Shown here piece after piece: positions 6,806 through 12,094 of a DNA stretch of 12,921 nucleotides. Each line of letters opens with the position of its first letter. Position 1 is the stretch's first letter. The notes below the pieces were generated by a model. The model was not told the origin of the DNA. It was given only the letters and a program-made list of their open reading frames with translations, and did not search any database. Source of the DNA: Actinomycetota bacterium (GTDB taxonomy: Bacteria; Actinomycetota; Actinomycetes; Nanopelagicales; Nanopelagicaceae); the NCBI GenBank assembly GCA_947488645.1, contig CANLAC010000020.1, forward strand, positions 1 through 12,921, read 5' to 3'. Position numbers and translations under genes: made by a program.

Positions 6806-7695
6806 GTTCTGTCAAAGTTGTCTGCGTTGGTGTTATTACCGTTGACACAATTGCTTTAGTTGAAAAATATCCTTCAGAAGATGAACGTGTCCTAGCCCAA
6901 GAAATTTCTCGCGCTGGGGGAGGTCCTGCAGCAGTTGCGGCAGTTGCACTTAGTCGACTTGGAGTTAAGAGTGCAATAGTTGGAACCATCGGTGATGATG
7001 CAGATGGCAAGGAAGTTTTACGAATATTTGAAAAAGAAGGCGTTGATACAACTGGTATTTCAATCGGGACATCTGCAACCTCAGGCAGCGTAATTGTTGC
7101 CTCAAAAGAGCACAGCACGCGAGCAATAAGCACTCGTCAGCCAATGGTGCAGGCACCTATAAATCAAGCTGCTAAAAACTTAGTCGCTGCTGCGCAATGG
7201 GTGCATGTAGATCATGTCGGTATTAATCAATTACCTGCACTTGGAATCTCACGTGGAAATGGACCACAAATTTCATACGATGCAGGCTATGGGGTTGAAT
7301 CCTTTGATCCAATAACAGTTGATTTGTTTGTTCCAACCGACCGACAGATGTCACTTCGCTATCCAGGTGTTGACTTAGCCGTTGCTCTTGAAAATGATTC
7401 AATGAAGGCAGGCAACACCGTTGTGGCAACACAGGGATCAGCAGGCAGCTCGGGCTTTTCTCCAGAGACAGGGCTAGTTACCGCTTCGGGATTTAAAGTA
7501 GATGTAAAGAGCACATTAGGTGCTGGTGATGTTTTCCATGGTGCACTCGTTGCACAGATTTTCCAAGGACATACTCTGCAAGAAGCAATGCGTCGTGCAA
7601 ATGCAGTTGCCGCACTTTCTTGTCGTGGCCTTGATGGGCAATCAATGATTCCAACCACAACTGAACTTGACGCATACCTGGAGGCAAACAAATGA
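6802..7695 (+). CDS. PfkB-family ketose kinase, YihV-like (candidate sulfofructose kinase)
   Basis: This encodes 297 residues and starts at TTG, overlapping the regulator stop (TTGA), with only a weak ribosome-binding site, so coupled translation is likely. It has the PfkB N-terminal di-glycine region AGGGPAAVAAVALSRLG (38-54) and the C-terminal STLGAGDVFHGAL (237-249), where D243 is the catalytic base. From memory of E. coli YihV, the opening VCVGVITVD, the GGGPAA.AAVA..RLG block, the TQGSAG stretch (210-214) and FKVDV..T.GAGDVFHGAL all match closely, and the lengths agree (about 298). YihV phosphorylates 6-deoxy-6-sulfofructose at C1. The next gene is a YihT-like aldolase, which would use that product. 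A tagatose- or fructose-phosphate kinase is the main alternative; the sulfonate-binding residues were not checked. Confidence 0.8.
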   Translation: MSSVKVVCVGVITVDTIALVEKYPSEDERVLAQEISRAGGGPAAVAAVALSRLGVKSAIVGTIGDDADGKEVLRIFEKEGVDTTGISIGTSATSGSVIVASKEHSTRAISTRQPMVQAPINQAAKNLVAAAQWVHVDHVGINQLPALGISRGNGPQISYDAGYGVESFDPITVDLFVPTDRQMSLRYPGVDLAVALENDSMKAGNTVVATQGSAGSSGFSPETGLVTASGFKVDVKSTLGAGDVFHGALVAQIFQGHTLQEAMRRANAVAALSCRGLDGQSMIPTTTELDAYLEANK

Positions 7696-8573
7696 GAGCA
7701 CCACTAACTAAATTAGCACGTCCATCAGGTGCTCTGGCAATGGTTGCAGTGGACCAGCGAGAAGCATTGCGTGGAATGTTTGCTGCTCATCAAAGCACAC
7801 CAGTTCCTGATTCACAGTTAACTCAATTTAAAGTTGATGTTGCCCGTGAACTTTCACCATATGCATCTGCTCTGCTCGTTGATCAAGAGTTTGGCATAGA
7901 TGCAATCATCGATCAAAAAGCATTGCAGGGATCTTGTGGGTTAATTGCAGCAGCAGACTTGTTGGTTGGTCCTGCAGGAGGCGCAGCAACTGAGACAGCA
8001 GTTGACCCAGATGTTGATCCAATTCGCATGCGAGACATCGGAAGCGTTGGACTAAAGTTTTTAGTTTTATGGCGAAATGATGAGTCACCAGATTCACGTG
8101 CACAGCTGGTAGAAGAGTTCAACAAGTTGTGCCAGATTTCCGGCTTGCCCTCAATTATCGAAATTATTGTGAAGCCACCTACAGACACTTCACGCAGTTT
8201 TAACCGTGAAGAAGAGCTAATCATTGCTGCCCGTGAAGCAGCAGCCTGGAAGCCAGATCTCTATAAGGCTGAAGTTCCATTTCATGGCGAAGGTGATCTC
8301 AACTTGGTAACCAAGAATGCTGAGAGAATTTCTGAAGCAATTGGATCTCCGTGGGTTGTGCTTTCAAATGGAGTAAAGCAACCGTTCTTTAATGATGCAG
8401 TTAAAGCGTGTGCCATGGGTGGTGCAAGTGGATTCCTTGCAGGACGTGCAGTCTGGGCAGACATAGTTGGTTCACCTGATATCCCTAAAGCACTGCGTGA
8501 TATCTCTATTCCACGATTACAGCAACTAGCTGAAATCGTTGATACGCACGCTAAGCCCTGGAGCAGTTGGTAA
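7692..8573 (+). CDS. Class I aldolase, YihT-like (candidate sulfofructose-1-phosphate aldolase)
   Basis: This encodes 293 residues, with GGAGG (7680-7684) 7 bases before an ATG that overlaps the kinase stop (ATGA). It belongs to the LacD/YihT TIM-barrel group. From memory of E. coli YihT, matching blocks run through the protein: MVAVDQREALRGMFAA (17-32), FKVDVARELSPYASALLVDQ (46-65), FLVLWRNDE (123-131), the DLYKAE stretch with the probable Schiff-base lysine K192, and GASGFLAGRAVWADIVG (244-260) with R252. LacD proteins are longer and typically read AFDQRGAL at the first motif. YihT splits 6-deoxy-6-sulfofructose-1-phosphate into DHAP and 3-sulfolactaldehyde, and I infer the same reaction here. 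Tagatose-1,6-bisphosphate aldolase is the alternative. The 3' end overlaps the convergent nucleoside-hydrolase gene by 23 bp. Confidence 0.82.
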   Translation: MRAPLTKLARPSGALAMVAVDQREALRGMFAAHQSTPVPDSQLTQFKVDVARELSPYASALLVDQEFGIDAIIDQKALQGSCGLIAAADLLVGPAGGAATETAVDPDVDPIRMRDIGSVGLKFLVLWRNDESPDSRAQLVEEFNKLCQISGLPSIIEIIVKPPTDTSRSFNREEELIIAAREAAAWKPDLYKAEVPFHGEGDLNLVTKNAERISEAIGSPWVVLSNGVKQPFFNDAVKACAMGGASGFLAGRAVWADIVGSPDIPKALRDISIPRLQQLAEIVDTHAKPWSSW

Positions 8574-9417
8574 TTAGCTCTAACATTCTTTCTACTGCTT
8601 TCTCAGGATCATTCGGTGTTAGTAGTGTGACGTTTCCAGATAGTGATTCTTTCCAAAAGCTTTTTCCATCACTATCAATACTCACCTGACCTAACGTTGA
8701 GGCATCGAAAGATTCTGGTGCAAGCATTGCAATTGCCGCAATTGGATCATGGGGGATAGTCCAATCTTGATTTCTTGGTGTAATCCAACTCATGATTTCT
8801 AAATACAAAAGTTGCCCAAGAATTGGGGCATCCTTAATGCGATCTATTTCAGGCATTCGGATAATTGTTTTTTGAGAGTTAGGCAAATCAAGAATAGAAA
8901 TTGGAATCTGTGATTCAAGAACGATCTTTGCTGCAGCTGTGTCACATTTAAAATTATGTTCACCCTTAGTCTGGGAAAAGTCACCGCCCATGATCCATAC
9001 TCGCTTAACGTTCTTAACAAAATCAGGAGATGCTTCAATGGCACGTGCAATATTTGTTAACGGACCTATTGCGACAATCTCAATTAATTGAGGGCTCGCA
9101 TTAACTGTTTGGATTAGGTAATCAACTGCACTCTTTGGATTGGGATTAAGGGAAGATAGATTCTTATAGTTTTTACCTTCCGACCCGCTCATCCACACTT
9201 CACGCCCAGAGATTGGTTGGCTCTCACCTACGAAGGTTTGCACATCTCTTTTAACCAATTCACATATATGCATCGCAATTGTTGAGCGAAGTTGGGTATC
9301 ACCATAAACAGTTGTAATACCTAGTAAATCAACTTCATTTGATCCCAAAAGAACTGCCAGTGCGAGGGCATCATCCACATCCGTACCGATATCGGTATCA
9401 AGGATGACCTTATGCAT
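8551..9417 (-). CDS. Nucleoside hydrolase (IU-NH) family protein
   Basis: This encodes 288 residues on the minus strand. The N-terminal DTDIGTDVDDALAL (7-20) supplies the calcium-binding aspartates. Later motifs are AIGPLTNIA, WIMGGD, GEHNFKCD and HDPIAAIA, the last carrying the conserved late histidine and aspartate of the family. These enzymes hydrolyse N-ribosidic bonds of nucleosides in the cytoplasm. The start overlaps the stop of the Gfo/Idh gene (TAATG), so the two are co-transcribed and share the site-B operator. A nucleoside substrate makes little sense in this neighbourhood, so either it acts on another ribosyl-like or glycosyl compound or it is a purine/pyrimidine salvage gene caught in the regulon. 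Substrate is unknown. Its 3' end lies inside the aldolase gene on the other strand. Confidence 0.88.
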   Translation of the reverse strand: MHKVILDTDIGTDVDDALALAVLLGSNEVDLLGITTVYGDTQLRSTIAMHICELVKRDVQTFVGESQPISGREVWMSGSEGKNYKNLSSLNPNPKSAVDYLIQTVNASPQLIEIVAIGPLTNIARAIEASPDFVKNVKRVWIMGGDFSQTKGEHNFKCDTAAAKIVLESQIPISILDLPNSQKTIIRMPEIDRIKDAPILGQLLYLEIMSWITPRNQDWTIPHDPIAAIAMLAPESFDASTLGQVSIDSDGKSFWKESLSGNVTLLTPNDPEKAVERMLELITNCSRA

Positions 9418-10520
9418 TAGCCCCAGAGCTCTTTTATCTCAACAACTCGCCCCTCATTGATGCTCTTATGAGCAGCAAGTCCAGTAACCACGCTCGTTAC
9501 TCCATCTTTCAAAGTGACTTCAGCAGGTGATGAGTTCAAGATTGCATCGCGGAACTTTGTGTGTTCGATATATGAAGCACCGTAATGGTGACCCATGTAC
9601 TTAACATCGAAGTTATGAACGATTTTTTGCTCACTGCCAGGTGTGCGAGCTGCGCCAGTTTTCCAGCCTGAAAGCTTTCCAATTGACTCTCTACGAGATG
9701 CTCTAACAACCTGTGAAGGCAAGAAGGATTCAATCTTTCCCTCATCACCAATAATAGTCAGAATCTCCTTATCAAAAGATCCTTCGCCAAACATGCATAG
9801 ATCTAACATTCCACGTGCGCCATTTGCATACTCCACAATGACATAGGCGTTATCTAACATATTGGCTTGCTTGCCGTCATATTTTTCATCAAGGTGATTG
9901 ACACTTTGTCCACCTGATGCAAATACTCTGATGGGTTGTTCTCCAACCACAATGTCCATCAAGTTGAAGTAGTGACAACATTTTTCAACCAAAGTTCCAC
10001 CGGTGCGATCTGCAAAACGATTCCAGTTATCTACTTTTGGATAAAAAGGTTCACGGTGTTCCCGAATTGAAACTTGATGAATCTTTCCTGCATCTCCATC
10101 TTTCGCACGAGCGATTGCTTCGGCAACAGGTGGCATAAATCGATATTCAAGGCCCATCCAGGTCATGCCACTTCGCTTGTCATCCCAGGCAAGAATTGAT
10201 TTCAAATCTTCAACTGTTGTGGCCAAAGGCTTTTCAACAAATACTGCTAAATCTGTTGCAAGTGCATCTTTTAAAACGGCTGTATGTGTGTCATTGGGAG
10301 TGGCAATTATTACCGCGTCGACTAAACCGGATTCCAGAAGTGCTCGATGATCGGTAAAAACCTTTGCACCAGGGGCCAGGGCAAGGGCTGCTTCTTGGGA
10401 TGGCACATGAGGGTCACTCAGCGCCGTGACGACCGCCCCGCCCATGACCTTGATGTTCTCAATGTGCTCGCGGCCCATGCTGCCCGCGCCGATAATCCCG
10501 TACCGAAGCTCTGTTTTCAT
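9417..10520 (-). CDS. Gfo/Idh/MocA-fold NAD(P)-dependent protein, candidate NAD-dependent sulfoquinovosidase
   Basis: This encodes 367 residues on the minus strand. The Rossmann motif YGIIGAGSMG (7-16) opens the protein. EKP (96-98) is the family's conserved catalytic/cofactor motif. TGGTLVEKCCHYFNLMD (173-189) carries the H183/D189 pair that sits at the active site of this superfamily, and the C-terminal half is the usual mixed-sheet substrate domain. Members are sugar or polyol dehydrogenases, or NAD-dependent glycosidases that oxidise, eliminate and reduce (GH109, and GH188, which I recall for sulfoquinovosidases from Arthrobacter). No other glycoside hydrolase is present, so an entry role is attractive but unproven. 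An inositol- or sugar-dehydrogenase role is the main alternative. No ribosome-binding site precedes the ATG; a -10-like TAACCT seven bases upstream suggests a leaderless message. Confidence 0.85.
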   Translation of the reverse strand: MKTELRYGIIGAGSMGREHIENIKVMGGAVVTALSDPHVPSQEAALALAPGAKVFTDHRALLESGLVDAVIIATPNDTHTAVLKDALATDLAVFVEKPLATTVEDLKSILAWDDKRSGMTWMGLEYRFMPPVAEAIARAKDGDAGKIHQVSIREHREPFYPKVDNWNRFADRTGGTLVEKCCHYFNLMDIVVGEQPIRVFASGGQSVNHLDEKYDGKQANMLDNAYVIVEYANGARGMLDLCMFGEGSFDKEILTIIGDEGKIESFLPSQVVRASRRESIGKLSGWKTGAARTPGSEQKIVHNFDVKYMGHHYGASYIEHTKFRDAILNSSPAEVTLKDGVTSVVTGLAAHKSINEGRVVEIKELWG

Positions 10521-10522
10521 GG

Positions 10523-10539
10523 CAACAGGTTAGACCACT
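10523..10539 (-). promoter_or_regulatory. GntR/FCD-type operator, site B, over a probable leaderless promoter
   Basis: On the + strand this reads CAACAGGTTAGACCACT, 15/17 identical to the site at 10596. On the minus strand its core contains TAACCT (10532-10527), which could be the -10 of the Gfo/Idh gene; a start about 7 bases on would be the A of the ATG at 10520. A matching -35 is poor (TGCCCA, 10555-10550). Regulator binding here would cover the -10. Confidence 0.6.
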
Positions 10540-10561
10540 GAGAGAAATTTGGGCAGGGGGG

Positions 10562-10591
10562 TAGACGAAACACGCTCAACTGTCCTAGACT
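10562..10591 (+). promoter_or_regulatory. Candidate promoter of the suyAB-dehydrogenase operon
   Basis: TAGACG (10562-10567) and TAGACT (10586-10591, a TANNNT -10) are separated by 18 bp. The predicted start near 10598 lies inside operator C, which begins 4 bp after the -10, exactly as at the promoter of the 1428 operon. This leaves a leader of about 50 bases before ATG 10647. Confidence 0.5.
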
Positions 10592-10595
10592 CCGG

Positions 10596-10612
10596 CAAGA
10601 GGTCAGACCACT
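10596..10612 (+). promoter_or_regulatory. GntR/FCD-type operator, site C
   Basis: CAAGAGGTCAGACCACT contains the perfect palindrome GGTCAGACC, the FadR-type core. It straddles the predicted transcription start of the suyAB operon, favouring repression. Its centre is 73 bp from the centre of site B (about 7 helical turns), so dimers on both could lie on the same face of the DNA in this 126-bp divergent region. Confidence 0.65.
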
Positions 10613-10646
10613 ACCCATTTATAGGTCAAGAGAGGCGTGTGTAGAA

Positions 10647-10949
10647 ATGGCAATAACTCCACCGCAGTTTCTGCTCCATCACGATGGTGACAATGTCGCC
10701 GTTGCAATGACAGATCTGCAACCAGGAACAATTCACGGTCGTTCCGTGAAAGAGGGAACTGAGAGCACTGCGGTGTTAAATCACGCGCTTCCTCTTGGAC
10801 ACAAATTTGCACTCACAGATCTTGCTGAGGGCGACGCAATTATTAAGTACGGCATCAAGGTCGGACTTGCATCAGCTGCCATCAAAAAGGGCGATTACAT
10901 TCACACACACAACATGAGGAGTTATCGATGGGAAGCAAGCCGCGCTTAA
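10647..10949 (+). CDS. suyA: SAF-domain small subunit, probable (R)-sulfolactate sulfo-lyase subunit SuyA
   Basis: This encodes 100 residues, the length of a stand-alone UxaA/SuyA small subunit. AGAGG lies 11 bases before the ATG. The whole chain is one SAF domain: FLLHHDGDNVAVA (8-20), LPLGHKFALTDLAEGD (48-63), IIKYGIKVG (65-73) and a C-terminal HTHN (86-89) followed by RSYRW. This small domain sits beside a separate large subunit and overlaps its start by 22 bp, as in two-subunit lyases of the UxaA/GarD superfamily. SuyAB cleaves (2R)-3-sulfolactate to pyruvate and sulfite. I prefer SuyA over altronate/galactarate dehydratase because the partner matches SuyB (see next gene) and no uxaB/uxaC-type gene is present. 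The first residues after the start are poorly conserved, so the exact start is moderately certain. Confidence 0.75.
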   Translation: MAITPPQFLLHHDGDNVAVAMTDLQPGTIHGRSVKEGTESTAVLNHALPLGHKFALTDLAEGDAIIKYGIKVGLASAAIKKGDYIHTHNMRSYRWEASRA

Positions 10950-12094
10950 CAGGATACCGCCGCGAAAACGGCACTATGGGTATCCGCAATCACGTAATTA
11001 TTTTGCCTCTCGATGACCTTTCAAATGCAGCTGCAGAAGCTGTTGCAAAAGTTATTCCAGGCACAATGGCACTACCGCACGCATTTGGTCGTTTGCAGTT
11101 TGGTGAAGATCTTCAACTAACTTTTGACACACTTATCGGTACTGGCGTTAACGCCAACGTTGCCGCAGTTGTTGTTATTGGTATTGAGCCAAAGTGGACA
11201 CAACGTGTTGCCGATGGAATTGCAAAGACTGGAAAGCCAGTTGCAGCATTTTCAATTGAAGGCAAAGGCGATCTACAAGTTATTCAAGAAGCTAGTCGCG
11301 TTGCAGCAATGTTCTTGCAAGATGCATCTGGTCTTGTTCGCACAGAAGCTGAAATGGGCGACATGATCATGTCAATCAAGTGCGGAGAATCAGATACAAC
11401 TTCTGGTCTTGGCTCTTGCCCAACAACATCTGAGGCAGTTGACCGTTGGGTTGATGCCGGTGGAACTGTTTTCTTTGGAGAAACTTCAGAGCTAACCGGA
11501 GGTGAGCACCTCATTGCAGAACGTTGCATCGATGCTGCTACCCGCGACCTATTCCAGCTGACATATGACAACTACATCAAGGTTATTGAAGCAACTGGTG
11601 CAAACCTTCTTGGCTCACAGCCAACACAAGGAAATATTGCTGGTGGCTTAACAACAATTGAAGAAAAAGCCCTTGGAAACATTGCAAAGACAGGTTCTGT
11701 CCCTGTTGTTGGTGTTCTAACACCTGCACAGATGCCTGATCCAGCAAAGCCTGGCTTGTACTTCATGGATTCTTCATCTGCTGCAGCAGAGTGCGTAACT
11801 CTGATGGCTGCTGGTGGCGCTGTAATCCACTTGTTCCCAACAGGACAAGGAAACGTTATTGGTAACCCAATCGTTCCGGTATTGAAGCTGACTGCAAATA
11901 TCAAGACTGCAAAGTCAATGTCTGAGCACATCGATCTTGATGTTTCTGGAGTCCTTCGCTACGAATACGACATGACTAAGGCTGGCGACATGATGATGGA
12001 TGTCATTTATGACACTGTTAATGGTCGTCTATGTAAGGCTGAAGTTATGGGCCACCGCGAATTCACATTCACAAAGTTGTATATCTCAGCCTAA
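10928..12094 (+). CDS. suyB: UxaA-family large subunit, probable (R)-sulfolactate sulfo-lyase subunit SuyB
   Basis: This encodes 388 residues; GAGGAG lies 6 bases before the ATG, inside the end of suyA. Family blocks are GYRRENGTMGIRNHV (9-23), IKCGESDTTSG (150-160), GETSELTGGEHLIAERC (184-200), GNIAGGLTTIEEKALGNI (235-252), FPTGQGNVIGNP (303-314) and the end GHREF. The conserved cysteines and histidines in these blocks probably hold the iron cofactor. Stretches such as LPLDDLSNAA, LPHAFGRLQFGEDL and NVAAVVVIGIEP match my memory of SuyB (the lyase releasing sulfite from sulfolactate) better than altronate dehydratase, but I cannot run the comparison. With a YihT-like aldolase 2 kb away and a SlcC-like dehydrogenase next, C-S bond cleavage is the most coherent role. 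Sulfite would then need oxidation or export by genes outside the window. Confidence 0.78.
   Translation: MGSKPRLTGYRRENGTMGIRNHVIILPLDDLSNAAAEAVAKVIPGTMALPHAFGRLQFGEDLQLTFDTLIGTGVNANVAAVVVIGIEPKWTQRVADGIAKTGKPVAAFSIEGKGDLQVIQEASRVAAMFLQDASGLVRTEAEMGDMIMSIKCGESDTTSGLGSCPTTSEAVDRWVDAGGTVFFGETSELTGGEHLIAERCIDAATRDLFQLTYDNYIKVIEATGANLLGSQPTQGNIAGGLTTIEEKALGNIAKTGSVPVVGVLTPAQMPDPAKPGLYFMDSSSAAAECVTLMAAGGAVIHLFPTGQGNVIGNPIVPVLKLTANIKTAKSMSEHIDLDVSGVLRYEYDMTKAGDMMMDVIYDTVNGRLCKAEVMGHREFTFTKLYISA

Noticed and set aside
1428..8573. L-fucose or L-arabinose catabolic operon.
   Set aside because: The kinase is PfkB-type, not a FGGY fuculokinase or ribulokinase, and the aldolase is class I LacD/YihT-type, not class II FucA or AraD.
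10647..12094. Altronate or galactarate dehydratase in a hexuronate pathway.
   Set aside because: No uronate isomerase, altronate/mannonate dehydrogenase or KDPG aldolase is visible, and the large-subunit sequence fits SuyB better from memory. Kept as the main alternative because no alignment could be run.
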